Below, one piece after another: positions 1-8,860 of a stretch of 60,570 nt of DNA. This DNA is from Candidatus Pullilachnospira intestinigallinarum. Lineage in GTDB: Bacteria; Bacillota; Clostridia; Lachnospirales; Lachnospiraceae. The notes under the pieces are model-generated. The model ran no database searches. It was not told where the DNA came from and saw only the letters and a program-made list of their open reading frames with translations. Within the stretch, counting starts at the first letter, position 1. Each line of letters starts with the position of its first letter. The stretch spans positions 1 to 60,570 of the forward strand of contig DVIN01000028.1 of NCBI GenBank assembly GCA_018711275.1. Direction: 5' to 3'. The position numbers were made by a program, and so were the translations under genes.

Positions 1-73
1 CATTTTTTTTCTTCTTTGCCAAATCCAGAAGTGCTTTCAGTTTTTCGGCAAACTGGGCTTTATCCATTTCCAT
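1..73 (-). CDS. rpoD: RNA polymerase primary sigma factor RpoD, N-terminal fragment
   Basis: Only the first 24 codons lie in the window; the gene runs off the left edge. The peptide begins MEMDKAQFAEKLKALL and continues into a DLAKKKKN stretch, which I recognise as the start of clostridial primary sigma factors (region 1.1). The ATG at 73 is preceded by a GGAAGGATGG-type ribosome site. It lies directly downstream of dnaG on the same strand, the classical dnaG-rpoD arrangement, which supports the call despite the short fragment. The 130-nt gap to dnaG holds no other gene that I can see. Confidence 0.8.
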   Translation of the reverse strand, partial: MEMDKAQFAEKLKALLDLAKKKKN

Positions 74-203
74 TTGTTTTCCATCCTTCCATAACTTGCT
101 TATATTTTATCCTCTATGAGAAGAAATATGCAAAACACCCGTTCTGCTTTCCCATATTTCTGCCATGCCGCCGGCAGCTTTCCCCCCGGAAAACCGCCCT
201 TTC

Positions 204-2006
204 TCATGCGCCGTGTCCGCCGTCCGGCTCCTGAATACGCAGCACCAGCTTACCGGAGCGGAGCGTTTCCAGCTCTTTCTTCTCCTGCATCAGATTCATC
301 AGGCCCTGAAGATCGGTAGGCGCAAGGGCTGCCGTCCGGTGGGCGATGCTGTCCTCCTTCAGACGGCAGATGACATCCAGCAGCGCTCCCCTCCGTTCCT
401 CCTCTGTTTCCAGAGGAATCCGGGCATTGAAAACCGCCGCCACTTCCTTCTGCTCCTCACTGTCCGCAAAACGATTCAGAAGTCTTGCAGGATTCACTTC
501 CCCGTTGGCGTGCTGTTCAAAGAGCATCTCGGCCACCTGATGGTACAGCGGCTTGGTAAAATCCGCAGGACTGATATACCGGTCAATCTGATCAAAAATC
601 TGCGGATAGGAGGTCAGCCAGGTGAGCATCAGTTTCTGCGACATCTCATATCCGTTTTCCTTCTCCTGACTCTTGCGGATACCGGACCTGGGCCTTACCG
701 GATCCGGGATTCCCGCTCCGCGAAGGGCCAGCCGGTTCACCATCTTTCTCAGATCTTCCGGCGCGATTCCATAGGTGTCGGCTACCGCCTGGATATAGTT
801 CTTTCTCTCCAGCTCGTCCTCGAACCGCAGCAGCTTTCCCGCCGCCTCCCGGTAAAAATCCGTTTTCCCCTGGGGATCCGCCATGTCAAACCGGCTCTCC
901 ATGGCCTTCAGTTCGAAAAGGAAACTGTTGGTGCCATTCTGCAGCCGTTCTTCAAAGGCTTCCCGTCCCATGTTTTTGATGAATTCGTCAGGGTCCTTAT
1001 ACGGGCTCAGATTGATCACTTTTGTGGCAAGTCCCGCCTCCTTCAGCATGGGAATCGCCCGCAGCGCCGCTTTCACTCCCGCCTCGTCACTGTCGTAGAT
1101 GATCAGCACCTCATCCGCATACCGCTTCAGCAGACTGCACTGCTGAGAAGTGAGCGCTGTTCCCAGGGAAGCCACCGCATTATTGAACCCCGCCTGGTGC
1201 ATGGAGATCACATCCATATAGCCCTCGCAGATGATCAGATTTTTCTTTCTGGACGTCCTGGCGAAATTCAGGCCGTACAGATTCCGGCTTTTGTCAAAAA
1301 TCTTTGTTTCCGGCGAGTTCAGATACTTGGGTTTTCCATCCCCCATCACCCGTCCGCCGAAGCCGATAACCCGGTTGGTCACATCCATAATGGGAAAAAT
1401 CACCCGGTTCCAGAACTTATCGTACATTCCCTTCTTTTCATCCACATTGAAAAGTCCGGACTGCCGCAAAAGCTCATCGGAATAGTTCTTTTTTTTCAGA
1501 TACCGGTACAGGTTGTCGCTGAACCGATCCGAATATCCCAGACCAAACCGGTGAATGGTTTCCTCAGAAAGCTGCCGTCCCTTCAGATATTCCATTCCCT
1601 GTTTTCCCACCGGCTGACGCAGAAGGTAATAATAATACTTTGCCGCCTGGCGATTGATTTCCAGAAGCGCGCTGCGCAGGTCGGCCTGCTCCTTCGCCTC
1701 CCGGGAATACTCCAGGCTGGGCAGCTCCACACCCGCCCGCTGGGCCAGAGCCTTTACCGCCTCCACGAAGGAAAAATTCTCATATTCCATCAGAAATGTA
1801 AAGACATTCCCCCCCGCCCCGCAGCCAAAGCAGTAATACATCTGCTTGTCCGGGCTGACAGAAAACGACGGCGACTTCTCGTTGTGAAACGGACACAGTC
1901 CAAAATAGGAGCTTCCTCTCCGCTGCAGCTTCACATAACCGGAAATCACGTCCACGATATCGTTTTTCATCCGTATCTCTTCAATCAGGTCTTCCGAATA
2001 ACGCAT
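204..2006 (-). CDS. dnaG: DNA primase DnaG
   Basis: Synthesises RNA primers for replication with the DnaB helicase. The 600-residue protein has the usual order: an N-terminal CHC2 zinc finger with C38, H41, C59 and C62, then the catalytic core with the Toprim motifs EGYMD (261-265) and DSDEAG (305-310), then a less conserved C-terminal helicase-interaction region ending near IQEPDGGHGA. Length is normal for Firmicute primases. The ATG at 2006 follows a GGAGG about 11 nt upstream, and the N-terminus (MRYSEDLIEEIR) is typical. It sits between dgt and rpoD in a macromolecular-synthesis operon. An antisense frame open across nearly the whole gene is a composition artefact. Confidence 0.97.
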   Translation of the reverse strand: MRYSEDLIEEIRMKNDIVDVISGYVKLQRRGSSYFGLCPFHNEKSPSFSVSPDKQMYYCFGCGAGGNVFTFLMEYENFSFVEAVKALAQRAGVELPSLEYSREAKEQADLRSALLEINRQAAKYYYYLLRQPVGKQGMEYLKGRQLSEETIHRFGLGYSDRFSDNLYRYLKKKNYSDELLRQSGLFNVDEKKGMYDKFWNRVIFPIMDVTNRVIGFGGRVMGDGKPKYLNSPETKIFDKSRNLYGLNFARTSRKKNLIICEGYMDVISMHQAGFNNAVASLGTALTSQQCSLLKRYADEVLIIYDSDEAGVKAALRAIPMLKEAGLATKVINLSPYKDPDEFIKNMGREAFEERLQNGTNSFLFELKAMESRFDMADPQGKTDFYREAAGKLLRFEDELERKNYIQAVADTYGIAPEDLRKMVNRLALRGAGIPDPVRPRSGIRKSQEKENGYEMSQKLMLTWLTSYPQIFDQIDRYISPADFTKPLYHQVAEMLFEQHANGEVNPARLLNRFADSEEQKEVAAVFNARIPLETEEERRGALLDVICRLKEDSIAHRTAALAPTDLQGLMNLMQEKKELETLRSGKLVLRIQEPDGGHGA

Positions 2007-2135
2007 AATTTCAATTTTCCTCCGATTATATTATTCCACATCCGCCTCTGATTTCCTTTTTTCTTTTTATTTTTTCCTCACAATTCTTCTTTTTCCGGAA
2101 TTCTTCCTTTCCCCGATGTTCTGTCCTCCGCCGGT

Positions 2136-3143
2136 TCAGTAAACCGCCCAGGCAGCCGGCATGAAAATCTTTTTGAATTTTGCCATGGAATACTGATCCG
2201 TCATACCGGATATGTAATCGCACACCACCCGCTCCAGTGCCTCTCCCCGGTCAATCAACTCCCGATACTCCGCAGACATTTCCCGAGGGTGTTCACAGTA
2301 ATACAGATACATCTCCTTGAGCATCCGCTTCGCCCGCTCCTCCTCTTTCTTGGCCTCGGGGTTCCGGTACACGTTCTGGAACATCAGCTTCCGCAGCATC
2401 CGCATGGCTTCCTCCACCTCCGCGGACATCTGCACCCGGTCTTTTCCGGCGCTGTTGCTGACAATGTCATGGATCATGGTGTTGAGCCGTTCCCGGCAGG
2501 AATCCCCCAGCACCACCCGCAGGGTGATGGGAATATCGTCCTCACTGAAAATACCGGCCCGTTCCGCGTCGTCCATATCGTGGTGAATATAGGAAATCTT
2601 GTCACAGTAGCGGACCACCTGCCCCTCCAGGGTGGACGGGGAACCCGCTGTCCGGTGATTCAGGATGCCGTCCCGCACCTCCCAGGAAAGATTCAGGCCC
2701 TCCCCGCCCTTTTCCAGCAGATCCACCACCCGCAGGCTCTGTTTGTAATGGGCAAATCCCAGCGGACAGATTTCATTAAGCGCCGCCTCCCCGGAATGGC
2801 CAAAGGGCGTATGGCCCAGATCATGGCCCAGAGCAATGGCCTCCACCAGATCTTCGTTAAGTTCCAGCGCTTTGGCCACTGTCCGGGCTGTCTGGGAAAC
2901 CTCCAGGGTGTGGGTCAACCGGGTCCGGTAATGATCCCCCTGGGCCGCCAGAAACACCTGGGTCTTGTCCTTCAGCCGCCGGAACGCTTTGGAATGAATG
3001 ATCCGGTCCCGGTCCCGCTGATAACAGGTTCGGATGTCACATTCCTGCTCTTTGCGCTGCCGCCCCCTGGAATCCCTGCTGTGGGACGCAAAGGGACTCA
3101 GATTGCGGTACTCCTTCTCTTCCTGATTCTCTCTGATATTCAA
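2136..3143 (-). CDS. dgt: Deoxyguanosinetriphosphate triphosphohydrolase-like protein (Dgt, HD superfamily)
   Basis: HD-domain nucleotide hydrolase releasing triphosphate from dNTPs. The HD signature is visible as the LTHTLEV stretch (first His) and the GHDLGHTPFGH stretch, and the C-terminus has the HD-associated helical region. The longest open frame reaches 3281, but those extra residues are not family-like. I choose the TTG at 3143, because a perfect GGAGGTGAG lies 5-6 nt upstream and the product then begins MNIRENQEEKEYRNLSPFA, as in clostridial Dgt proteins (335 aa). It is the first gene of the dgt-dnaG-rpoD cluster; the link to replication through nucleotide-pool control is inference. 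Confidence 0.93.
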   Translation of the reverse strand: MNIRENQEEKEYRNLSPFASHSRDSRGRQRKEQECDIRTCYQRDRDRIIHSKAFRRLKDKTQVFLAAQGDHYRTRLTHTLEVSQTARTVAKALELNEDLVEAIALGHDLGHTPFGHSGEAALNEICPLGFAHYKQSLRVVDLLEKGGEGLNLSWEVRDGILNHRTAGSPSTLEGQVVRYCDKISYIHHDMDDAERAGIFSEDDIPITLRVVLGDSCRERLNTMIHDIVSNSAGKDRVQMSAEVEEAMRMLRKLMFQNVYRNPEAKKEEERAKRMLKEMYLYYCEHPREMSAEYRELIDRGEALERVVCDYISGMTDQYSMAKFKKIFMPAAWAVY

Positions 3144-3260
3144 AATTCTCACCTCCGGTATGCTTTTCCCCTTTACCTGTTTTATTCCGCGCCATTTTCC
3201 CGAATTCCTGCCCGGAAAACTGTTTTTTTGACGCAAGGCGCGGGGTGACAAACCGAAATC

Positions 3261-3289
3261 TTTAAAAGTCATGAAGAGCATGCTATAAT
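3261..3289 (+). promoter_or_regulatory. Sigma-A promoter with extended -10 for the 3320 gene
   Basis: TTTAAA at 3261-3266, a 17-bp spacer, and TATAAT at 3284-3289 preceded by TGC (extended -10). Transcription would start near 3296, just ahead of the plus-strand gene at 3320. Position and match quality are good; the -35 is weak. Confidence 0.65.
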
Positions 3290-3319
3290 CATTTTTGAAT
3301 TTTTATTTATCCATGTGTT

Positions 3320-4429
3320 GTGGAAATGAAAGAAAGGTGTTCTTCGTTGCTGCGAAAATACAGGAAATTACTCATTCTGATCCTTTTTCTTATCCTATAT
3401 GTCCTGGTTCTGACCGTCTATCTTCTGGGCGAGAGCCTCCTGGCGCAGCATGGGCTGGAATACCGGGCCGGGATATCGTCCCTGGGATTTTTCTGGATCT
3501 GTCTTCTGCCCTTCCCGGCGGGCGGCGTTCTGCTGGTCTGCCTGTACCGGTGGCTGAAAAAGAAATACGATCTGAGACCCGTCCGGATATTCTGCAAAAT
3601 CTTTTTTGCCGTTTATCTGCTGGCCGCCGTCTGCCTGGGCGGTTATCTTGAGGCAATGCATCTGATTCATCTGGATTACGAGGAAGTGCTGGATACCGGT
3701 TATCTGAAGGTTTATGAAACCTCTTTCCCTGATGCCAGCTGGTACTACTGCGCTCCCGTTTCCTTTTTTGCCCGGGAGCCGCTGACTTCCGTGACCAGTC
3801 AGGCGGACAGCCGCTATGAAGATTTCGGGACGACAAATGGGGAGGCGGACACGCAGACGGAGGACAGTTCCCCCTCACCGATAATCACAGTGACACCGGA
3901 GGAAAATCCGAACATGCCGGATGGCAGCGGGGCCGCCGAACAGGATATGGAAGACAATACGCAGGGAGAAACCGGGTACAATGGGAATGACAACCCGGAA
4001 AAGGCAGATGCCGGACCGGACGTCACCCAGGCCGCCGGCGATGCCTCCGGCTCTCTTTCCATTCCGGAAAATGCTGCCCGGGCCATCTATGAGGCAGTCT
4101 TTGAACCGGAGGGAAAAACTTACCAGGAAACCTATAACGCCAAGGGAAATCTTTATATCGTTCTGGACAGCTATGAAACCACTTTCCAGGAGCAGCCGGT
4201 TGTGGCCCGGGAAACACTGGTCTATGACCGGAAATCACAGAATGGAAAATGCCAGCTGTTTGTCTACTATCAGGAGCATTACGATTCCCAGGGCAACCAG
4301 CTGGACAATACTTCCATTCTGAATTTCTACGCCGTGGACATGACCACCGGCCAGGTGACCGCAGGAGATAAGACCAGCTGGAGCCAGCCGGCATCGGAAG
4401 CATATTATGAGGCCACCGGGGAGTATTAA
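3320..4429 (+). CDS. Predicted membrane protein with extracellular Thr/Ser/Glu-rich domain, unknown function
   Basis: Not recognised. The 369-residue product begins with a short basic segment and shows three hydrophobic segments at about residues 16-37, 48-74 and 90-110, then a long soluble part. Residues 165-250 are acidic, low-complexity and rich in Thr/Ser/Gly/Pro, resembling an extracytoplasmic linker. The C-terminal 110 residues form a compact-looking domain with Tyr/Gln-rich strands. The start is uncertain: GTG at 3320 or ATG at 3326, both with poor ribosome sites. An extended -10 promoter lies 30 nt upstream and dgt is divergent. A cell-surface or signalling role is possible but not shown. 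Confidence 0.7.
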   Translation: MEMKERCSSLLRKYRKLLILILFLILYVLVLTVYLLGESLLAQHGLEYRAGISSLGFFWICLLPFPAGGVLLVCLYRWLKKKYDLRPVRIFCKIFFAVYLLAAVCLGGYLEAMHLIHLDYEEVLDTGYLKVYETSFPDASWYYCAPVSFFAREPLTSVTSQADSRYEDFGTTNGEADTQTEDSSPSPIITVTPEENPNMPDGSGAAEQDMEDNTQGETGYNGNDNPEKADAGPDVTQAAGDASGSLSIPENAARAIYEAVFEPEGKTYQETYNAKGNLYIVLDSYETTFQEQPVVARETLVYDRKSQNGKCQLFVYYQEHYDSQGNQLDNTSILNFYAVDMTTGQVTAGDKTSWSQPASEAYYEATGEY

Positions 4430-4490
4430 ATGATATGGCGTGGATGAATCAAATTCATAAAGTAAACATCGAATTTGTGGAGGACAGCAC

Positions 4491-4919
4491 ATGGATTATC
4501 GGGAAAATACCCTATGTTATGAAGATTATTGCCAATTAAGGGGAAGCGTTGGCTGGGTTATTTTTTCAAAAGAACAGACGCTGACAGCACTGAACAAGAG
4601 TCTGTATACAGTAACCGTTTTTGAAAATAATCAGGCTATTGGTATGGGAAGATTGATAGGCGATGGTATGTATTTTATGATAGCTGATCTTGTAGTCGAT
4701 CCTGCTTATCAGAAAAAAGGGATTGGAACCAGAATTATCAATATGCTTATAGGATATGTGTACAGGGAGTTGCCGGATGGAGGACGAGCCAGCATACAGT
4801 TGATTGCAGAAAAGGGAAAAGAATCTTTTTATGAGAAACTTGGCTTCAAACTTATTCCCCATGAATTTTGCGGTTCGGGAATGAGGAAAGTTATCCGCAA
4901 ACGAATGCAGGAGGAATAA
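4491..4919 (+). CDS. GNAT-family N-acetyltransferase
   Basis: A 142-residue single-domain GNAT protein. The acetyl-CoA loop is visible in the segment DPAYQKKGIGTRIINMLIGY (Q/R-x-x-G-I/G-T pattern) at about residues 72-91, followed by the typical FYEKLGF C-terminal strand. The substrate cannot be told. The ATG follows GGAGGACAGCAC. It is separated by one base from the downstream hydrolase gene, so the two are probably co-translated. Codon and base usage are visibly AT-richer than the neighbouring genes, suggesting acquisition by transfer together with its partner. Confidence 0.88.
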   Translation: MDYRENTLCYEDYCQLRGSVGWVIFSKEQTLTALNKSLYTVTVFENNQAIGMGRLIGDGMYFMIADLVVDPAYQKKGIGTRIINMLIGYVYRELPDGGRASIQLIAEKGKESFYEKLGFKLIPHEFCGSGMRKVIRKRMQEE

Positions 4920-4920
4920 A

Positions 4921-5685
4921 ATGGAGAATTGGTTTACCGTAGAACAAATAGACCCAGATACCTTTGCTGTCAGTGAATACAAACATTGGGAAGAAACACA
5001 TTGCTATCTTCTGTGCGGAAAAAAGCGTGCTGTTCTCATTGACACAGGTTTAGGCGTTTCCAATATTAAAAAAGTTGCAGACAACCTGACGGAACTGCCC
5101 GTTATTGTTGTTACTACTCACATTCATTGGGATCACATCGGAGGGCATAAGTATTTTGATAATATCGCCGTACATGAAGCAGAAAAGGATTGGATATCAG
5201 CCCGGTTTCCGATACCACTGCAAGTTGTGAAGAATAATTTAACAAAATTCCCTTGTGATTTTCCAAAAGATTTTGATATTAACGCTTATCAGATTTTTCA
5301 AGGTATGCCACAAAGAATCCTACATGATGGCGATTTTCTGAATTTAGGCGGACGAGAAATTCAAGTTATTCACACGCCGGGCCATTCTCCCGGACATTGT
5401 TGTTTTTACGAACCAGAACGAAACTATTTGTATTCCGGGGATATGATATACAAGGGAACCCTGGACGCATTTTACCCAACTACTGCCCCTCAACTATTCT
5501 ATCAATCTATCAGGCGGATACGGAAATACAATATAAAAAAAATTCTGCCCGGACATCATCAGTTGGACATTCCTGTTTCTTTAATAGCAGATATTGAAGC
5601 TGGATTTGCACAATTAGAAAGAGACGGCAAACTCAAACAGGGAAATGGCTTGTTTAAATTTCAGAATTTCCAAATTCATATATGA
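4921..5685 (+). CDS. Metallo-beta-lactamase-fold hydrolase
   Basis: A 254-residue stand-alone MBL-fold protein. The metal-binding signature HIHWDHIGGH is at about residues 62-71, followed by HTPGHSPGHC, the bridging Asp in YSGDMIY and a late GHHQ histidine, so all ligands appear present. The substrate is unknown; relatives include lactonases, glyoxalase II-like thioesterases and quorum-quenching enzymes, and the sequence alone does not choose. It follows the acetyltransferase gene after one base and shares its AT-rich composition. It ends against a hairpin shared with the convergent purD. Confidence 0.88.
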   Translation: MENWFTVEQIDPDTFAVSEYKHWEETHCYLLCGKKRAVLIDTGLGVSNIKKVADNLTELPVIVVTTHIHWDHIGGHKYFDNIAVHEAEKDWISARFPIPLQVVKNNLTKFPCDFPKDFDINAYQIFQGMPQRILHDGDFLNLGGREIQVIHTPGHSPGHCCFYEPERNYLYSGDMIYKGTLDAFYPTTAPQLFYQSIRRIRKYNIKKILPGHHQLDIPVSLIADIEAGFAQLERDGKLKQGNGLFKFQNFQIHI

Positions 5686-5690
5686 TGATA

Positions 5691-5729
5691 AAACGCCACC
5701 AGATTGTCAAAACACTCTGATGGCGCTTT
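5691..5729. terminator. Bidirectional hairpin between MBL gene and purD
   Basis: Arms AAACGCCACCAGA (5691-5703) and TCTGATGGCGCTTT (5716-5729) pair with one G-U/mismatch. A T-run follows on the minus side (TTTTATCAT) and CTTTAG on the plus side. It sits between convergent genes. Confidence 0.75.
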
Positions 5730-5768
5730 AGCTTTGCAGAAAACTTCCAAAATCTCCCGCTTCTTCCC

Positions 5769-7040
5769 TCAGGCCTCGTCAATGGCCTTTCCGATATCAT
5801 GGCGGTAATACTTGTTATCAAACTCCACCAGCTTGATGGCTTCGTAGGCATTGGCCCGGGCCTTCTTCAGGTCCTCACCCTTTGCCACCACGCCCAGCAC
5901 ACGGCCGCCGTTGGTGACAATCTGCCCGTCTTTTTTCTTTGTGCCCGCATGGAACACATAGTAGCCGTCTTTATCCTTAAAATTCTCCAGACCGCGGATG
6001 GGAAATCCTTTTTCATAGGAGACCGGATATCCCTCTGAGGCCAGTACCACGCAGACCGCCGCGTTGTCCTCAAACTGCAGATCGATCTGATCCAGCGTCC
6101 CGTTGATGCAGGCTTCGAACACATCCACAATGTCATTCTTCATCCTGGGAAGCACCACCTGCGCCTCCGGATCGCCGAACCGGGCATTGTACTCCAGCAC
6201 CCTGGGGCCGTCCGCCGTCAGCATCAGGCCGAAGAAAATCACACCCTTAAAGGGGCGTCCCTCTTTTGCCATGGCGTCCACCGTGGGCTGGTAAATGTGC
6301 TCTCTGCAGAAAGCATCCACTTCCGGGGTATAGAAGGGGCTGGGGGAGAAGGTTCCCATACCGCCGGTGTTCAGACCCTGGTCTCCGTCCATGGCACGTT
6401 TATGATCCTGGGCGGAGGTCATGGTTTTGATGGTCTTTCCGTCCACAAAGGACAGCACCGACACCTCCCGGCCGGTCATGAACTCTTCGATGACCATGGT
6501 ATTTCCGGCGCTGCCGAATTTTTTATCTTCCATGATTTCCCGGACGCCGGCCTTGGCCTCGGAAAGATTCTGACAGATCAGCACGCCTTTTCCCAGGGCC
6601 AGACCGTCCGCCTTCAGCACAATGGGGAATTTCGCGGTTTCAAGATATGCCAGAGCTTCCTTCGGATCGGTGAAATTCTCATAGGCCGCGGTGGGGATCC
6701 CGTATTTTTTCATCAGATCCTTGGAAAATGCCTTGGAACCTTCCAGGATGGCCGCATTCTTTCTGGGCCCGAACACCCGCAGGCCCTCCCGCTCAAAGAC
6801 GTCCACCACGCCGCCCACCAGAGGATCATCCATACCGATCACCGTCAGATCAATCTGCTCCTCTTTGGCAAAGGCCGCCAGCTTCTCAAACTCCATGGCG
6901 CCGATATCCACACACTGGGCGTACTCCTCGATTCCCGCATTGCCCGGCGCACAGTAAATTTTCTCCACCCGGGGGCTCTGAGCCACCTTCCAGGCGATAG
7001 CATGCTCTCTTCCGCCGCTTCCAACGATTAAAACCTTCAT
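5769..7040 (-). CDS. purD: Phosphoribosylamine-glycine ligase PurD
   Basis: Second step of IMP synthesis: ATP-dependent joining of glycine to phosphoribosylamine. The 423-residue protein starts MKVLIVGSGGREHAIAW, the diagnostic PurD N-terminus. The ATP-grasp core is visible (VLKADGLALGKGV, then EEFMTGREVSVLSF), as is the metal-site segment EYNARFGDPEAQ. An upstream in-frame extension to 7109 overlaps purN and lacks family character, so the ATG at 7040 with an AAAGGA upstream is preferred. It is the last gene of purE-M-N-D and lies 25 nt downstream of purN. Confidence 0.96.
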   Translation of the reverse strand: MKVLIVGSGGREHAIAWKVAQSPRVEKIYCAPGNAGIEEYAQCVDIGAMEFEKLAAFAKEEQIDLTVIGMDDPLVGGVVDVFEREGLRVFGPRKNAAILEGSKAFSKDLMKKYGIPTAAYENFTDPKEALAYLETAKFPIVLKADGLALGKGVLICQNLSEAKAGVREIMEDKKFGSAGNTMVIEEFMTGREVSVLSFVDGKTIKTMTSAQDHKRAMDGDQGLNTGGMGTFSPSPFYTPEVDAFCREHIYQPTVDAMAKEGRPFKGVIFFGLMLTADGPRVLEYNARFGDPEAQVVLPRMKNDIVDVFEACINGTLDQIDLQFEDNAAVCVVLASEGYPVSYEKGFPIRGLENFKDKDGYYVFHAGTKKKDGQIVTNGGRVLGVVAKGEDLKKARANAYEAIKLVEFDNKYYRHDIGKAIDEA

Positions 7041-7065
7041 CCCTGCTTCATCCTTTCGACTGTTT

Positions 7066-7689
7066 CTATTTTCTTCTGACAATCCCGTCCACCACCTGAA
7101 TTCTGTCATTGGCGATGAGATCGATGGCCTGGGGCATAATCACCCACTCCGCCTGCTCCATCACCCGCCGCTGCAGAACCTCCGGCGTGTCATCCTCCTT
7201 CACCTCCACGGCTTTCTGGAGGATAATGGGTCCGGTATCCGTTCCTTCATCCACAAAATGCACGGTGGCCCCCGTCACCTTGACGCCCCGTGCCAGTACC
7301 GCCTCATGAACCTTCAGGCCATAATAGCCGGTACCGCAAAAAGACGGAATCAGGGCCGGATGGATATTGATGATCCGGTTGGGGTACGCCTTCACCATAA
7401 TCTCCGGAATCACCACCAGACAGCCGGCCAGCACCACCAGGTCCACCTGGTAAGACTGAATGGCCGCCAGCAGCGCTTCATTGAAGGCCTGCCGGCTCTC
7501 ATACAGCTTCGGGGAAATACATCTGGCCTCAATGCCGTATTTTTCCGCCCGTTTCAGGGCATAGGCGCCGGCATTGTTGCTGATCACCACGGAAATCTCC
7601 GCATTGGTGATCTTTCCGCTCTCTATGGCGTCAATGATCGCCTGAAGATTGGTTCCGCCTCCGGAAACCAGCACCGCCATCTTTAACAT
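7066..7689 (-). CDS. purN: Phosphoribosylglycinamide formyltransferase PurN
   Basis: Third step of purine synthesis, formyl transfer from 10-formyltetrahydrofolate to GAR. The 207-residue product shows the N-terminal VLVSGGGTNLQAI phosphate-binding loop and the catalytic region with INIHPALIPSFCG (Asn-x-His) and HFVDEGTDTGPII (Asp). The ATG at 7689 has AAGGAG 7 nt upstream. Its start overlaps the end of purM by 7 bp, indicating translational coupling. Confidence 0.96.
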   Translation of the reverse strand: MLKMAVLVSGGGTNLQAIIDAIESGKITNAEISVVISNNAGAYALKRAEKYGIEARCISPKLYESRQAFNEALLAAIQSYQVDLVVLAGCLVVIPEIMVKAYPNRIINIHPALIPSFCGTGYYGLKVHEAVLARGVKVTGATVHFVDEGTDTGPIILQKAVEVKEDDTPEVLQRRVMEQAEWVIMPQAIDLIANDRIQVVDGIVRRK

Positions 7690-8708
7690 AATTCGACTCC
7701 TTTTTCTCCGCTCTCAATGCGGCCCACCACATAGGGGGTCTCGCCGGCATCGCGCATGGCCTCCATGGTTTTGTCCACATCCGCCGGATCCACCGCCACG
7801 ATCATACCCAGGCCCATGTTGTAAGTGTTGTACATCATCTGCTCTTCCACCTCGCCTTTTTCGGCCATCAGACGAAACAGCGGGGGAACCGGATAGCTGT
7901 CTTTTTCCACTACGGCCTTTACGCCGTCTTTCAGCATCCGGGGAATATTCTCATAGAATCCGCCGCCGGTGATATGGCAGCAGGCCTTGATGGTGACGCC
8001 GGCCGCTTTCACGCGTTTTAAGGCTTTCACATAAATCTTCGTGGGGGCCAGCAGCGCTTCGCCCAGGGTACAGCCCAGTTCCTCGTAATAGGTCTCCAGA
8101 GATTCTCTCGTCATCTCGAAAATCTTTCTCACCAGGGAAAATCCGTTGCTGTGTACACCGGAGGAGGCCATGCCGATCAGCACGTCCCCGGGTTTCAGAT
8201 TTTCTCCGGTAATCATATCTTTTTTGTCGCAGACACCCACGGCAAATCCGGCCAGGTCGTACTCATCCTCGGCCATCAGCCCCGGATGCTCCGCCGTCTC
8301 TCCGCCGATCAGCGCCGCCTCTGACTGCAGGCAGCCCTCTGCCACGCCTTTGACAATGGAAGCGATTTTCTCCGGATAGTTCTTTCCGCAGGCAATGTAG
8401 TCCAGGAAAAACAGCGGCTCGCCGCCGGCGCAGGCGATGTCGTTGACACACATGGCCACTGCGTCGATACCGATGGTATCATGCTTGTCCAGCACCATGG
8501 CCAGCTTCACCTTGGTACCGCAGCCGTCCGTTCCGGACAGCAGCACCGGCTCCTCCATCTCCTTGATCTTTGCCAGAGAAAAGGCCCCGGAAAATCCTCC
8601 CAGACCACCCAGCACCTCCGGACGCATGGTCTTTTTCACATGCTCCTTCATCAGTTCCACCGACTTGTAACCGGCTTCGATATCCACTCCCGCTTTCTTA
8701 TAATCCAT
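7683..8708 (-). CDS. purM: Phosphoribosylformylglycinamidine cyclo-ligase PurM
   Basis: AIR synthetase, 341 residues, normal family length. The start MDYKKAGVDIEAGYK is the typical PurM N-terminus, and the GTDGCGTK and GGETAEHPG motifs of the PurM/ThiL/SelD fold are present. It overlaps purN by 7 bp. The 140-nt interval upstream, between purE and purM, is filled with hairpins and a duplicated 28-bp segment (see the repeat feature). A GGAGGAATATC precedes the ATG. Confidence 0.97.
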   Translation of the reverse strand: MDYKKAGVDIEAGYKSVELMKEHVKKTMRPEVLGGLGGFSGAFSLAKIKEMEEPVLLSGTDGCGTKVKLAMVLDKHDTIGIDAVAMCVNDIACAGGEPLFFLDYIACGKNYPEKIASIVKGVAEGCLQSEAALIGGETAEHPGLMAEDEYDLAGFAVGVCDKKDMITGENLKPGDVLIGMASSGVHSNGFSLVRKIFEMTRESLETYYEELGCTLGEALLAPTKIYVKALKRVKAAGVTIKACCHITGGGFYENIPRMLKDGVKAVVEKDSYPVPPLFRLMAEKGEVEEQMMYNTYNMGLGMIVAVDPADVDKTMEAMRDAGETPYVVGRIESGEKGVELC

Positions 8709-8766
8709 GATATTCCTCCGTATCCGCAGGCGCCGCCCGGCGGCTGCCTCCTGTTTTGTATTTCCT

Positions 8767-8860
8767 TCGGGCTTCGCCCTCCTTATTTGGTATACCCTTC
8801 GGGCACCCCGTATTCTATGCCCTTCGGGCCAGTCGGGCTTCGCCCTCCTTATTTGGTATA
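8767..8860. repeat. Hairpin-rich purE-purM intergenic with an exact 28-bp direct repeat
   Basis: The same 28 bp occur at 8767-8794 and 8833-8860. The second copy overlaps the last codons and stop of purE. Each copy contains the palindrome GGGCTTCGCCC, and between them lie the further dyads GCCCTTCGGGC and CCCTTCGGGC. Read on the transcribed strand, the repeat carries the purE terminal codons plus GGAGGGCGAAGCCC, so the distal copy looks like a duplicated gene end. It may act as a processing or stability element in the pur mRNA. Confidence 0.85.

Noticed and set aside
165..2051. Long open frame on the plus strand opposite dnaG, and similar ones opposite lon (12223-14310), feoB (32248-34050), rluA/lepB (44589-46700) and the FtsX permease (57990-59732)
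   Set aside because: All mirror well-recognised genes, have no family-like sequence and arise from GC-rich codon usage.
3144..3281. N-terminal extension of Dgt to 381 residues
   Set aside because: A GGAGGTGAG ribosome site points to TTG 3143 and the extension is not like the family.
8767..8860. CRISPR-like array
   Set aside because: Only two copies, no spacers of regular size and no cas genes; fits a duplicated gene end.
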